NCBI GenBank assembly: GCA_021186555.1
Contig: JAJKFL010000005.1
Coordinates: forward strand, 55,265,635-55,329,634
Direction of reading: 5' to 3'
From: Reticulitermes speratus
Lineage: Eukaryota; Arthropoda; Insecta; Blattodea; Rhinotermitidae
DNA: 64,000 nucleotides
Shown: positions 1-10,665 of the stretch, piece after piece
How positions within the stretch are numbered: position 1 is the first letter of the stretch
How the letters are laid out: each line of letters starts with the position of its first letter
Made by a program: the position numbers and the translations under genes
The notes under the pieces: model-generated
Told to the model about the DNA's origin: nothing
The model's database searches: none
Seen by the model: the letters and a program-made list of their open reading frames with translations, nothing else

Positions 1-3
1 ACT

Positions 4-90
4 AACTCTGATGATAGAAGCACTAAACTCCTCCGAAACGTAGGTAAATATTTATAAATCTACACGGCGTCATATCCCGGACTGGAATCT
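4..90 (+). repeat. Hammerhead-like/Penelope-type terminal relic
   Basis: The core CTGATGA (8-14), then a degraded stem II region, then GAAA (35-38) and CGTAGG follow the order of a hammerhead ribozyme core. Three flanking bases on each side can pair as stem I. The following CTACACGGCGTCATATCCC tail is shared with the other family members in this window. Confidence 0.55.
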
Positions 91-248
91 TCATCTACAC
101 TGCCGTGACAATCTTAAGTATTGCATCTCTGTCATCCGTACGTGCTACATGCCCTGCCAATGATATTCCTTCTAATTCCGTAAGCCAAGCGATATTTAGA
201 CAACAGTGAGGTTACTGCATGCATTTCAATAACTGTCAGTGTAAAGCG

Positions 249-545
249 TGGCACGCGGTGGCGCAGTTGGTTATTGCGCCACAAGCCGGAAGGTCACGGG
301 TTCGATTCCCGATGGTGTCATTGGAATTTTTCATTGACATAATTCTTCCGGCCGCACTATGGCCCTGGGGTCTACTTAGGCTCTAACAGAAATGAATACC
401 AGGAATATTTCCTGGGGGGTAAAGGCGGCTGGTGCGTAGGGCTGACAACCTTACTACCTTCGTGTGCCGATTGTCTATAAATCTGGGAGCCTCAACCTCC
501 TGGAACCCTCAGGGCCTGTCCAGGCCTGTAATGTGATTGCCTGTC
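249..545 (+). mobile_element. tRNA-derived SINE (type B head, shared central domain)
   Basis: An A-box-like segment (GGTGGCGCAGTTGGTT) and a B-box (GGGTTCGATTCCC) lie about 40 bp apart, as in a tRNA. Downstream, the blocks CCCTGGGGTCTACTTAGGC and TTTCCTGGGGGTAAAGGCGG resemble the body of the type A SINEs although the head differs. No target-site duplication was identified. Confidence 0.7.
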
Positions 546-552
546 GTCGTGT

Positions 553-735
553 TGCAGATCTCCTGGGTCTGACGTCGTACAGTTTGGTACATAGGTACCA
601 ACTTTTCGATTAAATCTGATGTCTCCATCTTCAGGGTAGAAGTGAAAAGCCTTCCCCTGCCCTGCGGATGGAGGCAGTATATTCCTCCTAAAGGCTACAA
701 ACTACATGGCGTCAGACGCCAGAAGACCGTAGCCT
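553..735. repeat. Inverted pair of hammerhead-like arms
   Basis: A reverse arm (CCATCTTCAGGG near 626-637, preceded by the reversed tail) faces a forward arm (GGATGGAGGCAGTAT near 666, then CTCCTAAAGG and GGCGTCAGACGCCAGAAGACC). Both catalytic cores carry substitutions. The head-to-head layout recurs in at least four other places in the window. Confidence 0.5.
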
Positions 736-1335
736 TTATATAACATTACACGCCAGAGAATTGCCAACATCACTTGAACCTTCACCGTAGGTAGTTTGAT
801 TGAGTGCTGAAGGTGGATGATAGCGAAGAAGGGGGAAAAATACAGCGTGTTAACATTGGTAGGAAGCTAAGGTCAGCCTTCCGTCGTCGATCGGTCTATA
901 TACAGCTATATATATACTATATACAGCTATATACAGCTACGGTAACATCTCATTGTCTTATTGTGATGCTTGCGTTCTGTTGGAACAACCCACCGTTTCA
1001 GCAGCCTTCTTGTACGCCAATTAGCTCAAATTTATTGTACAACAAAACTGTTTCCTCTTTCTCCACTCCAAAATTATGAAACACGTTTAACATTTTAAAG
1101 GTTTTTTTATCTCAGGATATTCTCTTACTTTCCGATTTTCACTAAACATTAGTTTATCTGACTTTCAAATTTTCTGGTTCAAGACATAATCATATTTCTT
1201 TACTTTACCGCGACAAAGAAAGTTGGAAATATTAAGTAAGCTGTTTCCCTTTTATTTATGTTGATTGAAACTGCATCTGCTGGCGCTCCAATGGTGAAAA
1301 ATTGTACTACAGTTCTTAGCGGAAATGTCTAGTGT
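736..1335. other. AT-rich stretch, nothing recognised
   Basis: There is an ATATA/CAGCTATA-rich patch near 898-940. The 91-codon open frame here has no recognisable domain and is not supported as a gene. Confidence 0.4.
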
Positions 1336-1341
1336 CGCTTG

Positions 1342-2076
1342 AGACGGTCAAGTGAAACATCTGGTTCATCAGATGGTCAAGTGATACATCTGGTTCATCA
1401 GAAGGTCAAGTGATACATCTGGTTCATCAGACGGTCAAGTGATACATCTGGCTCATCAGACGGTCAAGTGATACATCTGGCTCATCAGACGGTCAAGTAA
1501 TACATCTGGTTCATCAGACGGTCAAGTGATACATCTGGTTCATCAGACGGTCAAGTGATACATCTGGTTCATCAGACGGTCAAGTGATACATCTGGCTCA
1601 TCAGACGGTCAAGTGATACATTTGGTTCATCAGATGGTCAAGTGATACATCTGGTTCATCAGACGGTCAAGTGATACATCTGGTTCATCAGACGGTCAAG
1701 TGATACATCTGGTTCATCAGATGGTCAAGTGATACATCTGGTTCATCAGATGGTCAAGTGATACATCTGGTTCATCAGACGGTCAAGTGATACATCTGGT
1801 TCATCAGACGGTCAAGTGATACATCTGGTTCATCAGACGGTCAAGTGATACATCTGGTTCATCAGATGGTCAAGTGATACATCTGGTTCATCAGACGGTC
1901 AAGTGATACATCTGGTTCATCAGATGGTCAAGTGATACATCTGGTTCATCAGATGGTCAAGTGATACATCTGGTTCATCAGACGGTCAAGTGATACATCT
2001 GGTTCATCAGACGGTCAAGTGATACATCTGGTTCATCAGACGGTCAAGTGATACATCTGGTTAATCAGACGGTCAG
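1342..2076. repeat. 29-bp minisatellite, about 25 copies
   Basis: The unit begins GGTCAAGTGATACATCTGG and is followed by TTCATCAGAC. Copies are nearly identical, differing mainly at an AGACGG/AGATGG site and a GGTTC/GGCTC site. Confidence 0.97.
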
Positions 2077-3128
2077 CGACAGAAGCAGTGGATGCAATAA
2101 AAAAACTGTTAGTGACCGGATTATTCTTGAACGACAAATCACGAGGAACTTCCAGAATACGCACACGGCGTCATTTGTTAAACATGGAACGAATAACTGA
2201 GGCCAAGCTTATTAAGGCTATGCAGAACATCAAAACCGTAGAATCTGATCAAAATAGGGTCCTATAGCTTGTGAGTTCGCATTCCGCTTCAAGCACTTTC
2301 TCTGTATCTGTACAGTAAAACGTACAAACAATCTTTGCTTAACTAAGTACCGCGAGATGGAGGCATATAGGGGAATGGAGGTATAGATCCACGCATTCTT
2401 GTCCTCAATACTAGATTGAAGCGAATGATCAATTTATGTCTCTGTCGCTTTAACCATGAGGAACACATGAGACTGGGTGAGACAAAATGCCGGCGTGGAG
2501 GTCTTGAAAAAGAGAAAATTTTATTTTGCTTCTGAGGGGAAAAGAAACCGTAGCTGTAGCCTAGTCACCGCGACGACTGAACTATTGTGGCTCATTCTGT
2601 ACTTCCTCTCACACAGTTCGCTCTTTTAACCTGAAGACGGAGGCAGCAAGATGCAACACTACTACAGGGTGTTACATAAAACACGAAGTCACTCGTAAGA
2701 GTGTCAGTTATTTCATTTTTCTTGAAATAATGTACATGCTGTATATGTCAGTCATTGAGGTGAATGTCTAAAGTATAAATTTATTCGTGCTTTTAAAGCA
2801 ACGCAATGTAGGGCTACAGCAATTCCGGTACGACATGGGTGACCGTTACTGCCCTTACTCACAGGGGCAAATTCCATGACACTAACTGTGTAGGAGACCT
2901 AGTGGGTCCCTAAGTCATTCTGCAGTTCCAACCGCTCTTAACGTAGAAGCTAGGAAGATGGCAAGCGGTTGGCTGGAAAGTTGAAACTTGATGGAACAAC
3001 GAGAGCGCCTGGAGATCAGTTGAGACACGAGAATGGAAGACAGACACCAAGCTCGCAATCTGAACCAAATCTTTACGTGAAAGCCTCCAGGTTTGCTAAG
3101 GACATAGTTCAAACAAGAACGTCACACT
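2077..3128. other. No gene recognised; one small hammerhead-like fragment
   Basis: Apparently unique sequence. A fragment at 2630-2650 (CCTGAAGACGGAGGCAGC) matches the 5' half of the hammerhead-like family but has no matching GAAA half. Confidence 0.4.
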
Positions 3129-3903
3129 TTAACCTGTTCAAGACTAAAAGTGAAAGTACTTTGCTGTCCAATGTTCTCCGATTTCTGAAAAAGCACTCCT
3201 TTTTTTGGAAGGTTCCCAGGCTTCGCCCGTTTGTCCTTCTGGTAACAGCAACATGTAGATGAAGATGAGTGTGGAGCATTGGTGGAATGATACTGACAGG
3301 GGAAAACTGAAGTACTGGGAGAGAAACCAGTCCCAGTGCCACTTTGTCCACCACAAATTTCACATGGACTGACCTGGGATCGAACACGGGCTTCCGCGGT
3401 GAGAGGCCGGCAACTAACCGTCTGAGCCATGGCACGGCTTGTAAAAACTAGAAATAAACTGAATTATATATATAATATACTCAGCTCGTACCGCGCAGTA
3501 AACACACTCCGTCTCAGTTATACAAACCAGTCAGTTAATGTTGTACAGTGAAATAATCGCTGTTTGTTCTGAGATCCACACAAAACACATAAATACAGTC
3601 CGTACCGCGAAGTAAACACACTCCGTCTCAGTTATACAAGCCAGTCAGTTAATGCTGTACAGTGAAATAATCGCTGTTTGTTCTGAGATCCACACAAAAC
3701 ACATAAAATACAGTCCGTACCGCGAAGTAAACACACTCCGTCTCAGTTATACAAGCCAGTCAGTTAATGCTGTACAGTGAAATAATCGCTGTTTGTTCTG
3801 AGATCCACACAAAACACATAAATACACTGTGTGGGCAGAACGTAGAATTTGTGAATGTTAAACTGGTGGTACATATAGTATCCACTGTGCTTTAGAGGGT
3901 TAA
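3129..3903 (+). mobile_element. piggyBac-like non-autonomous element (copy 1) with 114-bp repeats
   Basis: The left end is TTAACC at 3129 followed by TTCAAGACTAA. The right end is GCTTTAGAGGGTTAA, ending at 3903. TTAA next to CC...GG ends is the piggyBac hallmark. The interior has about three copies of the 114-bp unit (CGTACCGCGCAGTAAACAC...), ending with the shared right arm (GTGTGGGCAGAACGTAG...GGTGGTACATATAGT). A SINE sits inside the left arm. No transposase is present. Confidence 0.7.
3149..3440 (-). mobile_element. tRNA-derived SINE (type C) inside the left terminal repeat of copy 1
   Basis: Read on the minus strand, a tRNA-like head (GGCTCAGACGGTTAGTTGCC, then GTGTTCGATCCCAGG) is followed by a body containing TTTGTGGTGGACAAAGTGGC and ATGCTCCACACTCATCTTC. 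It ends at GTACTTTCACTT, directly before the element's terminal repeat. The same SINE occurs at 30494 and, 5'-truncated, at 56486. Confidence 0.7.
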
Positions 3904-4215
3904 GTACACTACAGTGGCTAATCGTTCGTCTCGTTCGTTCGGCAGGACGGTGTCTTTTAAACAATTTTTTCTACCACGGACAACAGTCAGTTCCTTGTAT
4001 GCATCAGCACGACTACTGTGCAACACAAAGTCCAGACTACACACGACACGCAGTCAGTAGGTTGGTTGGCGTCTTAGAACGGAACTCCAAGAACACTTAA
4101 CCTCACCGACATCACTGCAGTCGGTGCAGCACCGAGCGGAACGCCAGAAATTTTCAACTGCACTAATCGTCTCAAATGGCTGTTTAATGTATAATGTAAA
4201 CACTGCTGTTACGTG

Positions 4216-4360
4216 AAATATGACGCCGTGTAGTTCGAAAGATATATATCAACTTTTATAAGAACGTGCTGCTTTAATTTCCACAGCACAAGCTTTGTTA
4301 ATCTTACTTTTCTACCGTGAAGATGGTTGCAGCATGTTCCTCCGAAACGTCCCAGAACAC
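4216..4360. repeat. Hammerhead-like family, inverted arrangement
   Basis: A reversed tail (ATATGACGCCGTGTAG) lies about 90 bp before a forward core: GTGAAGATGG at 4317, CCTCCGAAACGTCCC at 4340-4352. The first core base is changed. Confidence 0.45.
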
Positions 4361-4470
4361 AATTCACACTGCTGTCCATGCCGATCTCAAGTGTCGCACA
4401 GTAATTCTAAACTGGCGGGGCTATTGTGCATGAGGTCCACAGGTCGTAATGCTTTGTTACATCTTTCTAT

Positions 4471-4530
4471 TTTTTAGCCTGAAGATGGAAGAAGCATTTT
4501 ACCTCGAAACATTAGCATCTGTGTACCTAA
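4471..4530 (+). repeat. Hammerhead-like core, forward
   Basis: CTGAAGA at 4479-4485 and GAAAC at 4506-4510 keep both invariant core boxes. Stem II is only partly complementary. Confidence 0.45.
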
Positions 4531-4677
4531 ATGCATAGACTGACGCTGCATAAGACGGCACTTTTAATGTAACTGACGACAAAACCTCGACTGTAATTGT
4601 TTGGTTATGATTATATTAAGGCGCTGTATCAACTGGACGTTTTATAAGACAGACTTAAGGCGAACATTTGCTGTCCG

Positions 4678-4748
4678 TCGACTGGCACACGTGGACTGGC
4701 ACACGTGGACTGGACCGTGGACTGGCACACGTGGATGTGGCACACGTG
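4678..4748. repeat. 15-bp short tandem repeat
   Basis: About four imperfect copies of GGACTGGCACACGTG, with small indels. Confidence 0.8.
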
Positions 4749-4844
4749 ACGGTATTTAAATACGGCTACATGAAGAACGCCTGCTAGCATTCGGTCCAAG
4801 ATCTTTTGTGTTCCTGTCCTACTGTGTAAAGACGTAAGGACTAA

Positions 4845-5275
4845 AATGAACAGAAGCATAATTTTGCCTGTCGTTTTATATGGGTGTGAAACTTGGTGTG
4901 ACATAGACTGAGGGTGTTCGAGTATAGGGTGCTGAGAGGATTTGGGCCTAAGAGGGACGGGGTAACAGGGAAGTGGAGAAGACTACATAACGAGGAACTT
5001 AATGATTGGTACTGATCACCAAATATTATTTGGCTGAACAATTCATAGGAGGATAAGATGGGCGGGGCATGTAGCATGTGTGGGAGAGGGGGAGATATGC
5101 ATACAGGGTTTGGATGGGGGAAACAAGAAAGGAGACCAAGGTGTAGATTGACCGCATCAAAATGGCTCTTAAACCACTAGGAATTGGGGGGAGAGACGTT
5201 TAGGTTAGGGGCAAGTGGCGGGCTGTTGTGAATGCGGTAATGAACGGCTGGTTTCCATAAAATGCAGGGATGACT
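4845..5275 (+). mobile_element. 5'-truncated non-LTR retrotransposon, 3' part of the polymerase ORF
   Basis: Conceptual reading gives the motif LPVVLYGCETW, then segments matching [21 protein letters not shown] and RRPR.RWEDN-type motifs, all typical of the far C-terminus of insect non-LTR reverse transcriptases. Stops and frameshifts interrupt it, so it is a pseudogene fragment. Upstream polymerase motifs are absent. The clade cannot be fixed by eye. Confidence 0.75.
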
Positions 5276-5401
5276 AGCTGAGAAAAATCAGCTTTTCAAG
5301 AAGGACGCCGTTCCGTTGGAATTATTTTTTTTGCTTTGTTAGTTTTTGACACAGTAGGCAGGACACAGCAAAACCTCTACTGTCTCTTTCCTATTCGGAC
5401 T

Positions 5402-5500
5402 CTTGACCCGTGAAGATGGGACCGACACGTTGTCCCGAAACGTCGGTAAACAATTATCACACGACGCCGCGTAATATCCCAGAAGAGCGCAGATCTCAAA
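5402..5500 (+). repeat. Hammerhead-like element with intact stem II
   Basis: TGAAGA at 5411 is followed by GGGAC...GTCCC, a perfect 5-bp stem II, then GAAACGTCGG. The base before the core is G where C is expected. The tail CACACGACGCCGCGTAATATC matches the copies at 27.8 and 61.3 kb. Confidence 0.55.
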
Positions 5501-5870
5501 ACCTCTACAGTTTGGTCGTTGCAGTCTCCAAATCGTGCATGTCTAACCGTGTACATACTGTCAATTTGATGAGACTGTACCTGCACATTTTAACATAAGG
5601 TGTAAGGTATAGTCTGCACAGATACACATCTGTAAATGGTGTACCGTTAGGTACAGTCTGTAAGTGTTCTATAAAATTCTCTTAGATAATGGCATGAAAG
5701 CGGAAACATGTCAGAGTTAGAACAAACACACAATTTAGTTATGATTGCAAATTTCGGTATGTCGAGTTCGTGTATGCGTACAAACTGACGTCACAGAATA
5801 ACTGTCATTTAACTGTCATTGATAGAACTATCTATCGGACATATTGTGGCTGAAGGAATGTGTATATTAT
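5501..5870. other. No recognised feature
   Basis: Apparently unique sequence without coding or RNA signals. Confidence 0.4.
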
Positions 5871-6395
5871 GTTGATTTGTGAACAAGACTACTTGTGTGT
5901 AAGACGTGTTGAATTGTGAACAAGACTACTTGTGTGTAAGACGTGTTGAATTTTTGAACAAGACTACTTGTGTGTAAGACGTGTTGAATTGTGAACAAGT
6001 CTACTTGTGTGTAAGACGTGTTGATTTGTGAACAAGACTACTTGTGTGTAAGACGTGTTGATTTGTGAACAAGACTACTTGTGTGTAAGACGTGTTGATT
6101 GTGAACAAGACTACTTGTGTGTAAGACGTGTTGATTTGTGAACAAGACTACTTGTGTGTAAGACGTGTTGATTGTGAACAAGACTACTTGTGTGTAAGAC
6201 GTGTTGATTTGTGAACAAGACTACTTGTGTGTAAGACGTGTTGATTTGTGAACAAGACTAATTGTGTAAGACTGTTATTTGTAACAAGATACTTAGATGT
6301 GTAAGACTTGTTGATTTGAAACAAGACGTACTTTTGTGTACGACACTGTTGATTTAGTTCGAACAGACTACTGTGTAAGACTGTTGATTTGCCTA
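5871..6395. repeat. 35-37-bp minisatellite, about 14 copies
   Basis: The unit contains GAACAAGACTACTTGTGTGT followed by AAGACGTGTTGATTT. The first ten or so copies are near-identical. From about 6255 the copies decay rapidly, with indels. Confidence 0.95.
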
Positions 6396-6457
6396 AATAA
6401 AAGCTACAAAATCACCTTTATAACATATATTAATTATATTAATTATAAACTTTTCTA

Positions 6458-7207
6458 ACACACACACCTACGCAACACACACACTACAGCACACACACAC
6501 TACAGCACACTACACACACTACAGACACCACTACACACACCGCACACACACACTACCCAGCACACACACACTACAGCACACACACACTACAGACACCCAA
6601 CCACAACACTACAGCACACACACACTACAGCACACACACACTACAGCACACACACACTACAGCACACACACACTACAGCACACACACACTACAGCACACA
6701 CACACCTACAGCCACACACACACACACTACAGCACACACACACTACAGCACACACACAACACACACATACTACGCACACACACACTACAGCACACACACT
6801 ACAGCACCACACTAAGCACACACACACTACAGCACACACACACTACAGCACACACACACTACAGCACACACACACTACAGCACACACACACTACAGCACA
6901 CACACACTACAGCACACACACACTACAGCACACACACACTACAGCACACACACACTACAGCACCACACACTACAGCAACACACACTACAGCACACACACA
7001 CTACAGCACACACACACTACAGCACACACACACTACAGCACACACACACACTACAGCACACACACACTACAGCACACACACACTACAGCAACACACACAC
7101 ACTACAGCACACACACACTAACCAGCACACACACACTCACACACACACACACAACACATACAGCACACACACACTACAGCACACACACACTACAGCACAC
7201 AACACAC
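6458..7207. repeat. CA-rich minisatellite (16-bp unit CTACAGCACACACACA)
   Basis: Dozens of copies of a CA run punctuated by CTACAG. Many small indels could reflect replication slippage or sequencing and assembly noise. Confidence 0.95.
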
Positions 7208-7315
7208 CACTACCAGTCATGCTGCTACAGAAGGTGCCTTGACTACTGAACGAACCACGTAAAGTGTATAAGCTGATTTGAGTATATAAAAATGTACTTC
7301 CTACCCTGAAGAAAA

Positions 7316-7472
7316 CACTAACTAACTAACTAACTAATAACTAACTAACTAACTACTAACTAACTAACTAATGACTAACTAACTAACTGAACTAATTAAC
7401 TAACTGACTGACTAACTAACTAAACTGAACTAACTGACTAACTAACTAACTAACTGACTAACTATCTAACTG

Positions 7473-7511
<39 letters not shown>

Positions 7512-7735
7512 GACTGACTAACTGACTAACTAACTGACTAACTGACTAACTAACTAACTAACTAACTAACTGACTAACTGACTAACTGACTAACTAACTA
7601 TCTAACTGACTAACTAATTAACTAACTGACTAACTGACTGACTGACTGACTAACTAACTAACTGAACTAACTAACTGACTGACTAACTGACTAACTGACT
7701 AACTGACTAACTAACTAACTAACTAACTCCATGTA
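7316..7735 (-). repeat. AACT/AACTG tetranucleotide array
   Basis: Long run of ACTAACTAACTGACTAACTG-type sequence. On the minus strand it reads AGTT/GTTA and abuts the 3' end of a retrotransposon, so it looks like an expanded retrotransposon tail. Confidence 0.93.
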
Positions 7736-8276
7736 GCACAGTCCTTCTCGACAAGCTAACAGATCGTCAGATAGTCAAGAAATTCCCCCGTTTTATGGAA
7801 CCTGAAGGTTCATTACCGCACTCACAAGAGCCCGCCACCTGTCCCTATCCTAAGTAAGGCCCCATAACTAACTAACTAACTAACTAACTCCATGTAGCAC
7901 AGTCCTTCTTGAGAAGCTAACAGGTCGTCAGCTAGTCAAGAAATTCCCCCCGTTTTATGGAACCCGAAGGTTCATTACCACACTCACAAGAGCCCGCCAC
8001 CTGTCCCTATCCTGAGCCATATCAATCCAGTCCACGCCCCCCATCCCACTTCTTGAAGATCCATTTTAATATTATCCTCCCATCTACGCCTGGGTCTTCC
8101 AAGTGGTCTCCTTCCCTCAGGTCTCCCCACCAAAATCCTGTATGCACCTCTCCCCCTCCCCCATACATGCTACATGCCCCGCCCACTCCATTCTTCTTTA
8201 TTTGATCACCGGAATAATATTTGGTGATGAGTACAGATCATGAAGTTCCTCGTTATGTAGTCTTCTCCACTCCCCT
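7730..8276 (-). mobile_element. Non-LTR retrotransposon 3' end with a duplicated terminal segment
   Basis: Two consecutive minus-strand copies of the 3' terminal segment (7730-7868 and 7887-8276) are each preceded by an AACT-type tail. The short copy is joined to the next through CCTAAGTAAGGCCCCAT. The longer copy includes codons for the GHVA...RRPLG-type C-terminus. An 82-codon + strand frame across it is antisense and not a gene. Confidence 0.8.
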
Positions 8277-9095
8277 TACCTCACACACCACAATTTTCTT
8301 ACAAAGACGGATCAGTTAGGGAGCTGCTGAAACTAAAAAACTGAATTGAAAATTTGGAACACAGGGGAGCACATTTTGTGGAAGAATGCCAACTGTTTCA
8401 ATACGAGCTAGGTAATAGACTGTTAAAGGGCTAACAGTTTTGGACAATCAGCTCTGCAAAGTGCTGAAATATGGAAAGTATACACGATCTAGTGCGTGTA
8501 ACTGAACAGGCAACGCCTTCTAAACATCGCCTTTTACTGTGCATACGAACAACACATAACCATCGAGCTAACGGACCAATCACATGGCGAGTTCTTCTGC
8601 AGAAGCTTACAGTCGCTTAACTTGTCGAAATATTCCCCATATTTTATAAAACCCGAAAATTTATTGTCAGGTATTTAACTGCCCGCTACTGGAATTTATT
8701 CTAAGCTTAAAATGGAGCGAATTTCACTTGCCTTTTACAAAACTTCAGTACGTGTTCCATGACGCATTCAGGACGACATGTTCCGGCCTATTATGTTAGG
8801 ACATCTTCATGTCCATCACACACACATACACACATACCAAGGTCTAAAATGTCTTTTACGTTCCACACGTTAAGATGTCGGAGGAACTGAGTCAGGTTGT
8901 CCTACTGACATATGTGTGTATATCTTATCCCACGTAGAAGCCACGTGGCCCAGTCGTTGCCTAGTAGTAATGTTTAGCGAAGGTGCCGATCGTACAACCT
9001 TGAGAAGCGGAAGTAAGCGTGATCTCTTTAATTTGGCAGTGCTGCATAAGGAGCGTGCAGTTGCAACTTGGATTCCTGGGAATCACCTCCAACAA
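8277..9095. other. Mostly unrecognised; eroded retrotransposon 3' relic at 8591-8720
   Basis: The 8591-8720 part keeps a minus-strand resemblance to the retrotransposon 3' end (AAATATTCCCCATATTTTAT, then CCCGCTACTGG). The remainder has no recognised content. Confidence 0.4.
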
Positions 9096-10207
9096 TTAAC
9101 CTGCATCCAGTTCCTACCGCGCAGTAAACACACTCCGTCTCAGTTATACAAACCAGTCAGTTAATGTTGTACAGTGAAATAATCGCTGTTTGTTCTGAGA
9201 TCCACACAAAACACATAAATACAGTCCGTACCGCGCAGTAAACACACTCCGTCTCAGTTATACAAACCAGTCAGTTAATGTTGTACAGTGAAATAATCGC
9301 TGTTTGTTCTGAGATCCACACAAAACACATAAATACAGTCCGTACCGCGCAGTAAACACACTCCGTCTCAGTTACACAAACCAGTCAGTTAATGTTGTAC
9401 AGTGAAATAATCGCTGTTTGTTCTCAGATCCACACAAAACACATAAATACAGTCCGTACCGCGGCAGTAAACACACTCCGTCTCAGTTATACAAACCAGT
9501 CAGTTAATGTTGTACAGTGAAATAATCGCTGTTTGTTCTGAGATCCACACAAAACACATAAATACAGTCCGTACCGCGCAGTAAACACACTCCGTCTCAG
9601 TTATACAAACCAGTCAGTTAATGTTGTACAGTGAAATAATCGCTGTTTGTTCTGAGATCCACACAAAACACATAAATACAGTCCGTACCGCGCAGTAAAC
9701 ACACTCCGTCTCAGTTATACAAACCAGTCAGTTAATGTTGTACAGTGAAATAATCGCTGTTTGTTCTCAGATCCACACAAAACACATAAATACAGTCCGT
9801 ACCGAGCAGTAAACACACTCCGTCTCAGTTATACAAACCAGTCAGTTAATGTTGTACAGTGAAATAATCGCTGTTTGTTCTGAGATCCACACAAAACACA
9901 TAAATACAGTCCGTACCGCGCAGTAAACACACTCCGTCTCAGTTATACAAACCAGTCAGTTAATGTTGTACAGTGAAATAATCGCTGTTTGTTCTGAGAT
10001 CCACACAAAACACATAAATACAGTCCGTACCGCGCAGTAAACACACTCCGTCTCAGTTATACAAACCAGTCAGTTAATGTTGTACAGTGAAATAATCGCT
10101 GTTTGTTCTGAGATCCACACAAAACACATAAATACACTGTGTGGGCAGAACGTAGAATTTGTGAATGTTAAACCTGGTGGTACATATAGTGACCACTGGG
10201 CTTCACA
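9096..10207 (+). mobile_element. piggyBac-like element with 114-bp array (copy 2)
   Basis: The left end is TTAACCTGCATCC at 9096. About nine 114-bp units follow, and then the right arm with GGTGGTACATATAGTGACC and ACTGGGCTTCACAGG. The distal TTAA is eroded. The 75-codon frame near the right end is non-coding. Confidence 0.75.
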
Positions 10208-10665
10208 GGACTTCCCTTTACGAAACTTCCTTCGGTTTTCCGAAAAAAATGGAAATAAAATTAAAGTGAAAAAAATAAAAAACCCGAAGACATTCAGAGC
10301 CTGAAATTGGACGTCTACACATTCCGCTCGGTAGCCATGTCTGTCTGTCTGTCTGTAGCACCATCGTCTCGAAAAGACTTCACAAAATACTGTTGCTAGG
10401 GCTGTCTTTCTTACAAGCTGTTACTCCCTGCCCCACTCCCTCCACGCCTCAAAAGGCCTTCCGATTCATATACTTTTTTTTTTACTGCTGTCTTTAAATT
10501 TGAGAAACGTGCCATGGAAGTCAGAACTGGACTGAACTGAGGGAAATATCTCCTGGTTGTGCGCGCCGCTTCGCCCCAGCGAACACCACATTCAGCGCTA
10601 CACCCCAGCAGCAGTTAACATGATGCATGGAGACGGTGAAGACAGCACCTATTAAAGGCCGTATT
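10208..10665. other. Spacer between two convergent piggyBac-like elements
   Basis: Contains a CTGTCTGTCTGTCTGT run near 10340 and a T-rich run near 10475. No gene recognised. Confidence 0.5.

Noticed and set aside
10077-10304. 75-codon frame beginning MLYSEIIAVCSEIH, found in several places
   Set aside because: It is the end of the 114-bp unit plus the right arm of the piggyBac-like element, so it recurs with every copy and reflects repetition, not protein conservation.
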